From JASJBU01 sp963797085 (GTDB lineage: Bacteria > Pseudomonadota > Gammaproteobacteria > Chromatiales > Chromatiaceae), in the NCBI GenBank assembly GCA_963797085.1, contig CAWCOA010000011.1, positions 248,001 to 312,000 of the forward strand: a DNA stretch of 64,000 nucleotides. The letters run 5' to 3'. Shown here in pieces: positions 17,326 to 27,711 of the stretch. Below the pieces are notes generated by a model, which saw only the letters and a program-made list of their open reading frames with translations, did no database searches and had not been told where the DNA came from. The position numbers and the translations under genes were made by a program. Within the stretch, counting starts at the first letter, position 1; the number at the start of each line of letters is the position of its first letter.

Positions 17326-19472
17326 ATGCATTCAGCCCCGGATCTCTTCTCATACCGCACCTATTGGGCCAAACGGTTTGGCGCCGCACCGGTGTTGCCA
17401 ATGACGCGGAGCTGAGATGGATGAGCTCGGTTGGGACAGCTGCGACATCATCATCGTCACCGGTGATGCCTATGTGGATCACCCAAGTTTTGGCATGGCC
17501 CTGATCGGCCGATTGTTGGAGGCCCAGGGATTCCGGGTCGGCATCATCGCCCAGCCCGACTGGCACAATGCCGATGACTTTCAGCGTCTTGGCCGTCCCA
17601 ATCTTTTTTTCGGCATTACCGCCGGCAATATGGATTCCATGGTCAATCGCTACACGGCAGACCGGCGAATTCGCAGTGACGATGCCTATACCCCCAACGG
17701 GGAGGCTGGCAAACGACCTGACCGTTCGGTGATCGTGTATGCCCAGCGGGCCCGAGAAGCATTCAAGGGAGTTGCCGTCATCATTGGTGGTATCGAGGCC
17801 AGCCTGCGGCGTATCGCGCATTATGATTACTGGTCGGACAAGGTGCGCCGCTCCATCCTGCCGGACTCAAAGGCCGATCTGCTGCTGTTCGGCAATGCGG
17901 AGCGCAGCATCGTGGAGGTCGCCCATCGCCTGGCCAAGGGAGAGTCGATCAAGGAGATTGATGATGTCAGGGGCACCGCCTTGATGCGTCAGCAACTACC
18001 GTGCTGACTGGTCGGTTATCGACTCCACTCAACTGGATGAGCCTGGCCCCAAGGCGGTTCACCCCGATCCCTATCAGGCGAGCCCCGACTGCCCGACCCA
18101 GGTCACTGTGACGCCCCACCTACGCCCCCGTAAAATGAACCGGGATAAGACCGTCGTACGCCTGCCTTCCTACGATCAGGTTGTGCAGGATGAGGTGTTG
18201 TACGCCCACGCCTCACGGGTCTTTCATCTGGAGACCAACCCGGGCAATGCCCGCGCCCTGATACAACGCCACGGCAAGCGCGATGTCTGGCTCAACCCCC
18301 CGCCCATCCCCCTGACCACGGAGGAACTGGACCGGGTCTATGAACTGCCCTATACACGACAGCCCCACCCCGCCTATGGCGGCAGTCGCAACCCGGCCTG
18401 GGAGATGATCCGCTTTTCGGTCAACATCATGCGCGGCTGTTTCGGCGGCTGTACCTTCTGCTCCATCACCGAGCATGAAGGCCGCATCATCCAGAGCCGC
18501 TCGGAGGATTCCATTGTGCGCGAAGTGGAAACCATCCGCGACCAGGTGCCAGGCTTCACCGGGAATATCTCGGATCTGGGTGGCCCAACCGCCAACATGT
18601 ACCGTCTGGCCTGCAAGGACGAGAAGATCGAATCTGCCTGCCGCCGGCTCTCCTGCGTCTACCCGGATATCTGCCCGAATCTTGGCACCGACCACCAGCC
18701 ACTGATCCGGCTCTACCGCCGAACCCGTAGACTGCCCGGTATCAAGCGGGTTTTCATTGCCTCCGGCCTGCGTTACGACCTGGCGGTTCGCTCGCCGGAA
18801 TATATCCGGGAGCTGGTGACCCATCATGTCGGCGGCTATCTCAAGATTGCCCCGGAACATACCGAAGCCGGGCCCTTGAGTAAGATGATGAAGCCCGGCA
18901 TCGGTGCCTATGACCGTTTCAAGAAGATGTTCGATCGCTATTCCGCAGAAGCCGGTAAAGAGCAGTACCTGATCCCTTATTTCATCGCCGCCCACCCGGG
19001 TACCTCAGATCAGGACATGCTCAAGCTGGCCCTCTGGCTGAAGCAGAACGGTTTTCGCCCCGATCAGGTGCAGGCCTTTCTTCCCACCCCACTGGCGATT
19101 GCCTCCGCCATGTATCACACCCGGCGCAACCCACTGAAAAAGCTATCCCGGCAGGCTGAACAGGTTCCCGTGGCCAGCGGCCTCAAGCAACGTCGCCTGC
19201 ACAAGGCGTTTCTGAGTTATCACGACCCGCAGAACTGGCCTCTGCTGCGCGAGGCATTGAAGTGCATGGGACGGGCCGATCTGATCGGCAACGGGAAACG
19301 ACATCTGGTTCCCAGTTGGCAGCCAACAGGGAAAACCCAGGCAGCAGGCAGCTCACGCGAAGCCTCGAGCAGTCTCTCCAGAAAGGCCAGACCCAGGTCT
19401 GCCAGCACCTCGATCAGGCAACGCGCAGGGGCCAAAAAGAAATCCTCTAATCGCCCTAGAAGAAGACAATAA
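17326..19472 (+). pseudogene. ygiQ: YgiQ family radical SAM protein, two frameshifts
   Basis: The full YgiQ coding sequence is present but split into three frames. Frame 1 (17326-17409) reads MHSAPDLFSYRTYWAKRFG; an extra base at 17410 then shifts to the frame carrying DELGWDSCDIIIVTGDAYVD. A second extra base at 18002 shifts to the final frame (18003-19472) starting ADWSVIDSTQ. Removing the two bases gives a 714-residue protein, close to the ~740 of E. coli YgiQ, with the radical-SAM cluster motif RGCFGGCTFC intact and a basic C-terminal tail. The molecular function of YgiQ is not established. Either the gene is freshly inactivated or the two single-base insertions are sequencing errors. Sequence conservation outside the breaks is complete, which favours error or very recent loss. 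Confidence 0.88.
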
Positions 19473-19523
19473 TAGTCATAGCTTTCAATTAGTTGAATAA
19501 GCAGATTTATTCATCCCAAGGGG

Positions 19524-19551
19524 CTTGAAAAACTGCTCTTTGGACCCATAC
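19524..19551 (+). promoter_or_regulatory. Heat-shock sigma32 promoter for hsp20
   Basis: CTTGAAA at 19524-19530 and CCCATAC at 19545-19551, separated by 14 bases, match the sigma32 (RpoH) consensus CTTGAAA-N11-16-CCCATnT almost perfectly. It lies about 36 bases before the small heat-shock gene start, so the transcript would start near 19558. The match is read from sequence; RpoH use is inference. Confidence 0.8.
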
Positions 19552-19586
19552 TGAAAGTAGGGAGAGGTAAATAGACGGAGGCTATC

Positions 19587-20027
19587 ATGAAAATGACACG
19601 TTATGATCCTTGGCGCATGATGAATGAATGGCGCCATGAAATGGACCGCGCACTCAATCCGTTCCTGCATGAGGATGAGCTTTCCCATGTGACAGGCGAA
19701 GAATGGGCACCCGCAGTTGACATCAAGGAAGAAGATGACAGATATGTACTCCATGCGGACATTCCCGGAGTAAAACCCGAAGATGTCGAAATCACCATGG
19801 AGGGCGGTGCGCTGAGTATCCGCGGCGAACGCAAACATGAGGAGAAGGAAGAGAAGGAGGACTATCGTCGCATCGAACGTTCCCACGGTGTCTTTTATCG
19901 GCGCTTTATACTGCCCGAGAATACCGATGCTGAGGCTATTACAGCCAAGGGCGAAAATGGTGTGTTGGAAGTGGTGATCCCGAAGACAGCCGAGAAACAG
20001 CCTAAACGGATCGAGGTAACTCACTGA
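19587..20027 (+). CDS. Small heat shock protein, Hsp20 family
   Basis: A 146-residue ATP-independent holdase chaperone that keeps unfolding proteins soluble. After a short N-terminal arm (MKMTRYDPWRMMNEWRHEM), the alpha-crystallin domain covers about residues 42-140 and contains the conserved PGVKPEDVEITMEGGALSIRG region and the C-terminal GVLEVVIPK, followed by the short KRIEV tail that carries the IxV-like anchor. ATG at 19587 is preceded by GGAGG. A sigma32-type promoter lies upstream and a hairpin terminator downstream, so it forms a single-gene heat-shock unit. Confidence 0.95.
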   Translation: MKMTRYDPWRMMNEWRHEMDRALNPFLHEDELSHVTGEEWAPAVDIKEEDDRYVLHADIPGVKPEDVEITMEGGALSIRGERKHEEKEEKEDYRRIERSHGVFYRRFILPENTDAEAITAKGENGVLEVVIPKTAEKQPKRIEVTH

Positions 20028-20033
20028 TGGAGA

Positions 20034-20055
20034 AAAGGGCCGGAAACGGCCCTTT
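20034..20055. terminator. Bidirectional terminator between hsp20 and the barrel gene
   Basis: AAAGGGCCG-GAAA-CGGCCCTTT forms a perfect 9-bp stem with a GNRA-type tetraloop, seven bases after the hsp20 stop and about 30 bases beyond the stop of the convergent gene. Short A/T runs flank both sides, fitting termination from both directions. Confidence 0.8.
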
Positions 20056-20086
20056 CAGAATGGCATTCTGCGTCTCAGTAATCCGG

Positions 20087-20683
20087 CTAAAACCTAAAAA
20101 TCAAGCCAAGATTGGTTTCATATTGAGGCAGCAACGTACCATTGACCTGGAGATTACACCCACCGTCACAGAACAGGCTACCGCTGGACTCAGTGAGGGT
20201 TCCATAGCCACGAACCTCAAACCGGAATCCCAGCCTGTTGGTGGGATACCATTTGAGACCACCGCCAACACTGAGGGAGAACAGAGTTTCATTATCCAGA
20301 CCGAAGCGGTGAGGGCTCATGTGGGTCAAACCCAGGCCACCGCTCACGAAAGGCGTGAATCTTTCCTGAGAGATGTCGACTGTACCGCCCAAGTGGAGAT
20401 AATGAATTTCCAGATCGAAGGCATTATCCGGATCCGTCCTGTCAGCGAGTCCTGAATCCTGGTGACTGTAGAGCAGTTCGTAGCGGGTGGTCTCACTGGC
20501 CGTGTGGCCCAGGATGACTCCCCAGGCAGATCCCTCTTCGAAGTCCCAGGAATCCCCTGTATCCTGATCGTCCAACGACCCGCCAAAGCGATATCCCGAA
20601 AAGGGGATAATCTCGAAGCCATCGGCAACACCTCGACCCGCGATAAGAGTCAGCAGCAGCATTAAAAGTAATTGACGACGCAT
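20087..20683 (-). CDS. Outer-membrane beta-barrel protein
   Basis: A 198-residue protein starting MRRQLLLMLLLTLIAGRGVA (signal peptide, cleavage near VADG). An upstream in-frame start at 20722 would put 13 residues in front of the signal sequence and is less likely. The mature part alternates hydrophobic and polar residues in strands such as YELLYSHQDSG, FTPFVSGGLGLTH and LFSLSVGGGLKWYPTN, and ends in LGLIFRF with a terminal Phe, the signal recognised by the BAM machinery. This fits the OmpA-like/opacity barrel family of eight strands. Two cysteines near the end (FCDGGCNL) could form a disulfide. Ligand or role is not evident. Confidence 0.82.
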   Translation of the reverse strand: MRRQLLLMLLLTLIAGRGVADGFEIIPFSGYRFGGSLDDQDTGDSWDFEEGSAWGVILGHTASETTRYELLYSHQDSGLADRTDPDNAFDLEIHYLHLGGTVDISQERFTPFVSGGLGLTHMSPHRFGLDNETLFSLSVGGGLKWYPTNRLGFRFEVRGYGTLTESSGSLFCDGGCNLQVNGTLLPQYETNLGLIFRF

Positions 20684-20758
20684 TATAAAAATCTTCCCAA
20701 AAAGACACGCTCCATCCCGCAATTATAAGCTCCAACCGGGAGATTGATATGTTTGAGA

Positions 20759-21609
20759 TCACATCTTATTCTGCTTTTTCCTGAGTATGCGCTGATAGAG
20801 TTCGTTTTTTTTCTGTCCCGTGATCCTGGCAGTGAGTGCAGCTGCCTGTTTCACCGGCAATTCAGCTGACAGTGCTTCCAGGATCAGTTGTGCATCTACT
20901 AGGATTCCATCTCCCGCCTGAGCAGAAAAGCCGTGAATTAAAATCACGAACTCTCCCCGCTGCTGGTCAGGGTCATCTACCACCCTTTCGAGCAACTCGG
21001 CGAGTGTACCGTGCAAAAATGTTTCATGCAGTTTGGTCAGTTCCCGCGCCACAACCGCTTCACGCTGCTCACCGAACACCGCTGACATATCTGTCAAAGC
21101 CGCAACGATTCGATGACTTGATTCATAAACCACCAAGGTTGAGGTTTCCTGCTCGATACTTCCGCAGCCAACTCAATCTTTGTGAGGCGTGCCTGGGTGG
21201 AAAACCGGCGAATAGAAATCGGTCCGTTGGCAAACCAGCGGCGGATAAAGCACAAACCAGGGCGCTTGGACCGGGAATCGGCACTACCCTGATGCCTCGT
21301 CAGCGTGGCCTCTCGCACCAAGGGGAATCCTGGGTCGCTGATTAGGGGTGTCCCGGCATCGGAAACCAGGGCCAAAGATTCGCCAGCGACCAATCGGTCC
21401 AACAACTGCAGCGATTTTTCCCGCTCATTATGCTCATGCAGGGCCAGCATCGGGGTCGCTATGCCGTGTAAGCTGAGTAACCGTCGAGTGTGCCGTGTAT
21501 CCTCCGCCGCGATAAGATCCACCGTCTGCAAGACTTTAATGGCACGAAATGTGACATCATCGAGATTGCCGATAGGGGTAGCAACAACGTAAAGTATGCC
21601 TTTGGACAC
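20759..21609 (-). pseudogene. rsmI: 16S rRNA C1402 2'-O-methyltransferase RsmI, frameshifted
   Basis: SAM-dependent ribose methylation of C1402 in the ribosomal decoding site. The likely start is GTG at 21609 (VSKGILYVVATPIGNLDD), with AAGGA a few bases upstream. The first frame runs to LVREA; the conserved IRVVPIPGPSALVCALSAAG continues in a second frame and TSTLVVYESSHRIVAAL in a third. Breaks are at the G pair 21307-21308 and the C pair 21295-21296 (each apparently one base short of a homopolymer) and near 21154-21161. Restored, the ~283-residue length is normal. It is divergent from lpoA, the conserved gammaproteobacterial order. Such a widely conserved gene broken only in homopolymers suggests sequencing error. 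Confidence 0.88.
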
Positions 21610-21835
21610 AGGTAATCCTTTCAAGCTGTTATTATCTGAGGCTGTGCCCACTCCATCAGTGAGAGCCATTGTTGTACACTTTGCGGATCTGCCGTGTCGG
21701 CTCGAAAGCCAGGCACAGAAGAACCCCAAAAAAACTGGTAACGCGATGCACTAACTGACCATAACATCTTCTGAATACGCCAGACACCTGAATGTAGAAT
21801 ATGGCAGAAAGCATCTTTGCCACAGACCGGATATC

Positions 21836-23844
21836 ATGCAAATCATTCACCGTATACCCCAGTTGTTACTGATTGCCTCCCTGATACTCCTGATCCTGGG
21901 TTGTGCTCCTGCGGTCAAGAGAGAGCCGGCTAGAAATGCTGAGTTTGAGGCAACGGCACTGCAACAAGAGATAAAAATACTTCTGGAATCAGGAGATTAT
22001 CAAACCGCTGCTGAATTACTTGAATCCCGCGCAAGAACCAGTGAGTCCCCAGAAAAGGAGCACCTGCTGTTACAGGCCGCGGAAATTTGGAGCCGCATGG
22101 CCGAGTGGGGCCGGACTGAGCAACTTCTGCAAGAACTATCCAATTTATCTGTCCCGGAAGAGATGAATGAAACCTGCGCATGCTGCAGGCTGAACTGGCA
22201 ATCAGTCTGAATGAACTGGATTTGGCGCTCGATCTGCTGCATCCCCCCACAGGGCCTGACAGCCCATTGCAGCTCCAGCAACGATTCCATCGCAACATGG
22301 CGGAAATTTTTCGTCTCACGGGTAATCTGCTGGAGAGCGCCCGTGAACTGGTGGAACTGGATAGATTGCTGCAGGGGACGGAAGCACAGCTGGAAAACCA
22401 GCAGGACCTGGTCAACACCCTCTCCAGCATGACGGACGCCGCACTGGCCCTCCTGCAACCGTCCCCCCCGGGTCTGCTCGGCGCCTGGATGGATCTCGTG
22501 CGTATTTTCAAAAGACGTACCGAGGATCTAGCCAACTTTGATGCACATATCGAGGCCTGGCAAGAACAATTTCCTGCGCATCCCGCCCTGCCAGAACTGC
22601 TTACGGGTTACATCGAGCTGCAAAACATCGAACAGAGCCATCACATTGCCATTCTCCTGCCGAGTTCAGGACCTTACGCAAAGGTTGCCGCAACCTTACG
22701 GGATGGTTTTATGGCGGCCTGGTACCAACAACCCGTTACAAACCGTCCGCTGCTGCGCTTCTATGACAGCAGCACTCCAGAGCAGATCCTGCAGACCTAT
22801 CAACAGGCAATACTGCAGGGTGCACAATTCATTGTCGGCCCGCTGGACAAGCAAGCTGTCAAAATACTCATAGATACCCTGGACCTGCAGGTTCCCGTAC
22901 TGGCTCTGAACCAGGTCGATCGGGCATTTGCGACAAATCCCAATCTGTTTCAATTTGGCCTTGCGCCCGAGGATGAAGCCGAGCAGATAGCCGAGCGGGC
23001 CTGGCTCGATGGACATACCAAGGCTCTTGCCCTGACATCTCGCGACGATTGGGGTAACCGGCTGTATCGCAGTTTTCGCGAGCGTTGGGAATCCCTCGGC
23101 GGCAGGCTGCTCGAACACCAGACCTATGACGCCAGAGAAAATGATTTTTCCAGACCCATACGCTTGCTGCTCAACATCGATGAAAGTCAGGCGCGCAAAC
23201 AAAGTCTTCAGGCCATCATCGGGGTTTCCATGGAGTCAGAGGCACGACGCAGGGAAGATGCCAACTACATCTTTCTGGCAGCAAGGGCGCAAAAAGGCCG
23301 GCAATTACAGCCGCAGTTAAAATTCCATCAGGCCGGCAGTCTTCCGGTGTATACAACCTCGCATATCTACAGCAGTGTTGCCGACATCGAAAAGGATAAA
23401 GACCTGGGGCACGTCAAGTTTGTCGATACGCCCTGGCTGCTTGAGGACGACAGTCAGAGCCAACTTTCCCGGGGAAATCTACAAAGATTCATCCCTGAGG
23501 TGCAGGGTAACTATGCACGCTTCTACGCTATGGGTATAGATGCCTTCAATCTACTGCCTCATCTGCGACAGAAAAGTCAGCAGACGGGCCACATCATTCA
23601 TGGTAAAACCGGTAATCTCTATCTGGACGGTTACAACCGAGTGCATCGGCAGCTGGCCTGGGTTGAGCTAGACCATGGCCAAGCCAGAATCACCGGCCAT
23701 GCACCGCGTATGGACAGGCCTAACAGCCGCTACCAAAATTCGGAATCACCCATAACACCTACGTTATTCAGAACAACGCCCAGCATGGATAACGAATCTG
23801 ACAAGCGCAATTCAACGACCGTTGCTCCAGCTAACCCTCGATAG
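21836..23844 (+). pseudogene. lpoA: LpoA (LppC), penicillin-binding protein activator, one frameshift
   Basis: Outer-membrane lipoprotein that reaches through the periplasm to activate the peptidoglycan synthase PBP1A. The signal peptide ends in the lipobox LILGC near residue 23. An N-terminal TPR-like helical domain follows (LLESGDYQTAAELLESRA), then a C-terminal periplasmic-binding-protein fold beginning HIAILLPSSGPYAKVAATLRDGF. The frame changes at the A-run 22170-22172: restoring one A (GAA AAC CTG CGC) joins the first 112 residues to LRMLQAELAISLNE, giving about 669 residues, a normal LpoA length. It heads the lpoA-yraN-diaA-dolP block; yraN follows after 2 bases. Confidence 0.9.
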
Positions 23845-23846
23845 CC

Positions 23847-24203
23847 ATGAACCTGCACCTGCTAAAAGGTCAAAGCGCTGAGCATCGCGCCATGCAGCAC
23901 CTGCAACAACAAGGTCTCAAGCTGCTGACAACCAATTACCGCTGTAAACGGGGAGAAATCGACCTGATCATGCTGGATATCGATACCTTAGTATTCGTTG
24001 AGGTAAGGTATCGCAGGTCTGACACCTTCGGGTCAGCCGTTGAATCCGTCGACACAAGCAAACAGAACAAGCTGATTGCTGCCGCAAACCATTATTTGCT
24101 GGAAAATCGAAAAAGCAGTCCCTGCCGCTTTGATGTGGTGGGTATTACCGGTGAGCGTCGACCCCAGATCGAATGGATCAAAGATGCCTTCCAGGCCAAT
24201 TGA
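23847..24203 (+). CDS. yraN: YraN, UPF0102 endonuclease-like protein
   Basis: A 118-residue protein with the UPF0102 restriction-endonuclease-like fold. The catalytic-type residues lie in RGEIDLIMLD and LVFVEVRYR (D..ExK-like pattern, with R in place of K), followed by KQNKLIAAANHYL. Family function is still unclear; Holliday-junction or DNA repair roles have been suggested from the fold. It starts 2 bases after the lpoA stop and lies 7 bases before diaA, in the same order as in Escherichia coli. Length is typical. Confidence 0.93.
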   Translation: MNLHLLKGQSAEHRAMQHLQQQGLKLLTTNYRCKRGEIDLIMLDIDTLVFVEVRYRRSDTFGSAVESVDTSKQNKLIAAANHYLLENRKSSPCRFDVVGITGERRPQIEWIKDAFQAN

Positions 24204-24210
24204 GTAAAAG

Positions 24211-24807
24211 ATGCAACTCACTGAAAGAATTACAATGCTGTTCAATCACAGCATTCAGACTAAAATCGAAGCGCTGCCTTTACTCACACAACCCATAGAG
24301 GACGCAGCTGAACTGATCGTTTCCAGATTGCTTGATGGGGGCAAACTGCTCAGTTGCGGTAACGGCGGCTCGGCGGGGGACGCTCAACATTTCTCCTCCG
24401 AAATGATCAATCGTTTCGAAAGAGAACGTCCCGGCCTGCCGGCAATAGCCCTCACAACCGACAGCTCAACCCTCACTTCAATAGCAAACGACTATGACTA
24501 TTCGCGGGTTTTCGCACGTCAGATCGAGGCCCTGGGACAATCCAACGATCTCCTGCTGGCGATTTCAACCAGCGGTAATTCGGCCAATATCCTTGCCGCC
24601 ATCGAATCCGCCCATGAAAGGGATATGCGTGTCGTCGCACTGACTGGAAGAGATGGAGGAGAGCTCGCAAAACTACTGACAGCGGACGATGTCGAATTGC
24701 GCGTACCCGCAGATTCAACCGCACGTATCCAGGAAGTCCATCTACTGATCATCCACTGCCTCTGTGATATCGTCGATCACCAACTGCTGGGCGCTGAGTT
24801 AGAATAA
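24211..24807 (+). CDS. diaA: DiaA-type SIS-domain protein
   Basis: A 198-residue SIS-fold protein related to phosphoheptose isomerase GmhA. The nucleotide/sugar-binding loop LLSCGNGGSAGDAQHFSSE and the second SIS loop LLAISTSGNSANILAA are both present. In the rsmI-lpoA-yraN-X-dolP context the family member is DiaA, which tetramerises and helps load DnaA at oriC. GmhA identity cannot be excluded from sequence alone, but synteny favours DiaA. It starts 7 bases after yraN and ends 17 bases before dolP with AGGAG in that gap. Confidence 0.88.
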   Translation: MQLTERITMLFNHSIQTKIEALPLLTQPIEDAAELIVSRLLDGGKLLSCGNGGSAGDAQHFSSEMINRFERERPGLPAIALTTDSSTLTSIANDYDYSRVFARQIEALGQSNDLLLAISTSGNSANILAAIESAHERDMRVVALTGRDGGELAKLLTADDVELRVPADSTARIQEVHLLIIHCLCDIVDHQLLGAELE

Positions 24808-24824
24808 AAACATTAGGAGATAGA

Positions 24825-25406
24825 ATGAATAGATCTACCTTTTCTGTAATTGCCATACTCTTTTTATCCACACTACTCCAGGGCTGTGCGGGGGTCGTGG
24901 TGGGTGGCGCTGCCGCCACAGCAACCGCATTGCACGACAGACGCACTCTGGGAGTCTTCGTCGAAGACCAGACCATTGAGTTCAAGGCGGCAGAAATGGT
25001 CGACGCCGATCCGGATCTAGAGCAAAGCAGCCGTATTGTCGTCACCAGCTACAACATGGTGGTATTGATTACCGGGCAAACAGCCAACCAGACCTTGAAG
25101 GCCCGTGCCGAACAGCGGGTTGCAGGGGTTGACCGGGTACGGCGAGTAGTCAATGAATTGGAGATCGGCAGTACCGCATCTCTCGGAGAACGGACCAGGG
25201 ATGCCGCACTGGTTGCTGAAATCAAATACAAATTAACCGGAATCGATATCCCGGATTTTGATCCTTTGCGGGTCAAGATCATCGCCGAGCGGGGAACTAT
25301 CTATCTGATGGGGCTGCTGACTCAGGCGGAAGGCAATGCGGTTACCGATCTGGTGCGGCAGATTAGTGGTGTCCACCGTGTAGTCAAGGTTTTTGAGTAT
25401 TATTGA
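24825..25406 (+). CDS. dolP: DolP (YraP), dual BON-domain lipoprotein
   Basis: A 193-residue lipoprotein: signal peptide with lipobox LLQGC at residues 18-22, then a Gly/Ala-rich segment and two BON domains (about 45-118 and 122-193) showing the conserved glycine patterns VVLITGQTANQT and IYLMGLLTQAEG. DolP sits at the inner face of the outer membrane, binds anionic phospholipid and supports envelope integrity and BAM function. ATG is preceded by AGGAG. The stop lies 3 bases before a TTG-started oxidase gene. Confidence 0.93.
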   Translation: MNRSTFSVIAILFLSTLLQGCAGVVVGGAAATATALHDRRTLGVFVEDQTIEFKAAEMVDADPDLEQSSRIVVTSYNMVVLITGQTANQTLKARAEQRVAGVDRVRRVVNELEIGSTASLGERTRDAALVAEIKYKLTGIDIPDFDPLRVKIIAERGTIYLMGLLTQAEGNAVTDLVRQISGVHRVVKVFEYY

Positions 25407-25409
25407 GCC

Positions 25410-26804
25410 TTGCAGACCCAACCGCTCACAAATTTGGCCAAAAAAGCATTTGCCCGCATCGTAGGAAAAAATTCTCTGCTCACGGATCCTGCCGACTGCC
25501 TGCCCTATGGGTATGATAACAGCCGTTTGCAGGCACTGCCTGCAGCTGTGCTGTTTGCAACAGAACACCAACAGGTCGAAGCGATTGTCCGGCTCTGCCA
25601 TGAACATCAGATAAACCTTATACCCCGGGGGACGGGAACCGGCACCACTGGCGCGACAGTTCCCTCGGAAGGTGGCATTGTGCTGTCTCTCGAGCGCATG
25701 CAGCGCATCCTTGAAATCGATACAGAAAATCGGCTGGCCCGGGTTGAACCGGGAGTCACCAACCAGATGCTGCAGCAAGCACTTGCCGCTCAGGGCTTTT
25801 TCTGGCCGCCAGATCCAACCAGTGCCGCAATCTGTACAATCGGCGGCAATCTGGCGTACAACTCTGCAGGTCCTCGAGCAGTGAAGTACGGCACTCCCCG
25901 GGAAAATACATTGGGACTCAAGGCAGTGATTGGTACCGGCGAATCGATTCGTACAGGCGTCAATACCACCAAGGGAGTTGTTGGTTATGACTTGACCCGG
26001 CTGCTCATCGGGTCGGAAGGAACCCTGGGGGTGATTACCGAAGCCACCTTGAAATTAACCCCGCTACCCGCAGCAAAGCGCACCATGCAGGCCAGTTATT
26101 CTGATATCCACTCTGCCGCCAGAGCGGTTTCAGCCATCATGGCGCAACCGGTTACGCCCTGTGCCCTGGAGTTCATGGACGGGTCGGCACTCAGGATGGT
26201 CCGGGACTACTCTGAGCTGGCGCTGGACGAATCAGTGGGCGCCTTACTCATGATCGAGGTAGACGGCACAGAACGCACCATTGGCGACGAGGCATCGGCA
26301 ATAGCCAATGCTGCTGATATTGAAGGCCTGATCGCATTCAACACTGCCGCAACCCCTAGAGAGATCGAACAGCTTTGGAAAACCCGCAAGGCATTATCAC
26401 CAGCGTTGAGAAATGTGGCCCCGAAAAAAATCAACGAGGATGTCGTAGTGCCGGTATCGAGGATTCCTCAGTTGATTGACGGCCTGGAGCAGCTTTCCAT
26501 CCAGACTGGCATCAAAATCATTAATTTCGGTCATGCAGGTAACGGCAACATCCATGTCAACCTGCTGCTTAACCCTGATGATCCATCCCAGCTAGAGGCC
26601 GGAGAAATCTGCCTGAGCAAATTGTTTGATCTAGTGCTTCAATTGGGTGGAACACTCTCGGGTGAACACGGTATCGGACTTGTCAAAAAATCCTTTGTCG
26701 GCCGGGAGATCGATCCCATCACACTGAACTTAATGCGCAGTATCAAACGGCAATTTGATCCCCGTCAGATCCTCAATCCAGGAAAAGTGTTCCCAGCAAG
26801 CTAA
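25410..26804 (+). CDS. FAD-binding oxidoreductase, GlcD/D-lactate dehydrogenase family
   Basis: A 464-residue flavoprotein. The PCMH-type FAD-binding domain covers about residues 35-215 with the pyrophosphate-binding loop PRGTGTGTTGATVPSEGG, and the FAD-oxidase C-terminal domain holds HAGNGNIHVN and GEHGIG. These fit glycolate oxidase subunit GlcD or D-2-hydroxyacid (D-lactate) dehydrogenases feeding electrons to quinone. No glcE/glcF partner lies nearby, so a single-subunit D-2-hydroxyacid dehydrogenase is as likely as GlcD. The start is a TTG only 3 bases after dolP; no ATG gives a complete domain. Confidence 0.88.
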   Translation: MQTQPLTNLAKKAFARIVGKNSLLTDPADCLPYGYDNSRLQALPAAVLFATEHQQVEAIVRLCHEHQINLIPRGTGTGTTGATVPSEGGIVLSLERMQRILEIDTENRLARVEPGVTNQMLQQALAAQGFFWPPDPTSAAICTIGGNLAYNSAGPRAVKYGTPRENTLGLKAVIGTGESIRTGVNTTKGVVGYDLTRLLIGSEGTLGVITEATLKLTPLPAAKRTMQASYSDIHSAARAVSAIMAQPVTPCALEFMDGSALRMVRDYSELALDESVGALLMIEVDGTERTIGDEASAIANAADIEGLIAFNTAATPREIEQLWKTRKALSPALRNVAPKKINEDVVVPVSRIPQLIDGLEQLSIQTGIKIINFGHAGNGNIHVNLLLNPDDPSQLEAGEICLSKLFDLVLQLGGTLSGEHGIGLVKKSFVGREIDPITLNLMRSIKRQFDPRQILNPGKVFPAS

Positions 26805-26942
26805 GGAGGCTGTGAACCAGTCTTCCATTCAACTCTATTCACCTAAATGAGTGTGGAGTAGGTCCGTCCACTGTCGCTAGTTCCAGCTAGAAACCCAATA
26901 TATACACAGGCGCCCAACGGGTTAATTGACAGAGATGCCGGC

Positions 26943-27365
26943 ATGAAGACAACCGCACTGAAATCCATAGTGATCAGCTTATTAGTCACTTGCTCATTCA
27001 CCACCACCCAGAGTGTCGCAGGTGATCGTTTCATCCAGCAGGACCCCGCCGGCTTTTGCACCAGCCTTCGTTTAGTTGAACATGAAACGCTGACACAGCA
27101 CATTCGGGCCGGCCGCTCGACACTCCTGCGGCAGCAAACTGTTCTGGCGCAACATGTAGAGAAGCAGAAATTCAGTGGCATGGACACCCTTATCACTCTC
27201 GTTATGCCAGGCGGACTTCTGTATGCTGCCGTTAAACATGGCAAACAACTGGAAAAGCGCCAGGAACTCAAGCAACTCACTCAGGATATCCAGCAACTGA
27301 CGGGAGATCTGCTCATTCTTGAATCGACCTCCGGCAAACTGCAGATCGCTGCTTTTGAACAATAA
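26943..27365 (+). CDS. Secreted hypothetical protein
   Basis: A 140-residue protein of unknown function. A signal peptide (MKTTALKSIVISLLVTCSFT...VAG, cut near residue 27) precedes a helical mature part with heptad-like stretches (TLIRQQ-type and KRQELKQLTQDIQQL), which could form a short coiled coil, and a hydrophobic patch LVMPGGLLYAAV. One cysteine (FCTSL) lies near residue 39. The reading frame uses normal codons and the secretion signal is clear, so it is probably a real gene. It stands alone between the oxidase and nhaD. Confidence 0.65.
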   Translation: MKTTALKSIVISLLVTCSFTTTQSVAGDRFIQQDPAGFCTSLRLVEHETLTQHIRAGRSTLLRQQTVLAQHVEKQKFSGMDTLITLVMPGGLLYAAVKHGKQLEKRQELKQLTQDIQQLTGDLLILESTSGKLQIAAFEQ

Positions 27366-27711
27366 ATTCCTGCTGCTCGACAACTAGGCCCGCTTTTTTT
27401 CATTCATCTCTTCCTTAGATACCACCCAGTCAGCGATCTGGGTGGTTTCCGCTATGCTGCGATCAGCTAATTAAAGCTGGATCGCTTAATTCCAATATAC
27501 CAGGACAAATCACAGCCAGGGCCTATTTGCACGGATCGATACTTGCGTCGAGAAATCAGCTCTATAGGACTCCAAAGAAGCAACAGCATTACTATTTAAA
27601 GTGGTATAAAATTCCGCAGATACCCGGTAAGGAATTCTGCCGGAGGCTGGGAAAATCGATTGTTCTCAGTTCAGCCGTTCTCTAATTGCGAATTATTCTG
27701 GGGTGCTCAAC
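27366..27711. other. Intergenic region before nhaD with a hairpin
   Basis: ACCACCCAG (27421-27429) and CTGGGTGGT (27438-27446) form a perfect 9-bp stem with an 8-base loop and only three T afterwards, so it is a weak terminator for the upstream gene or an mRNA structure. The remainder, including the inferred nhaD promoter region, shows nothing else I can support. Confidence 0.5.
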
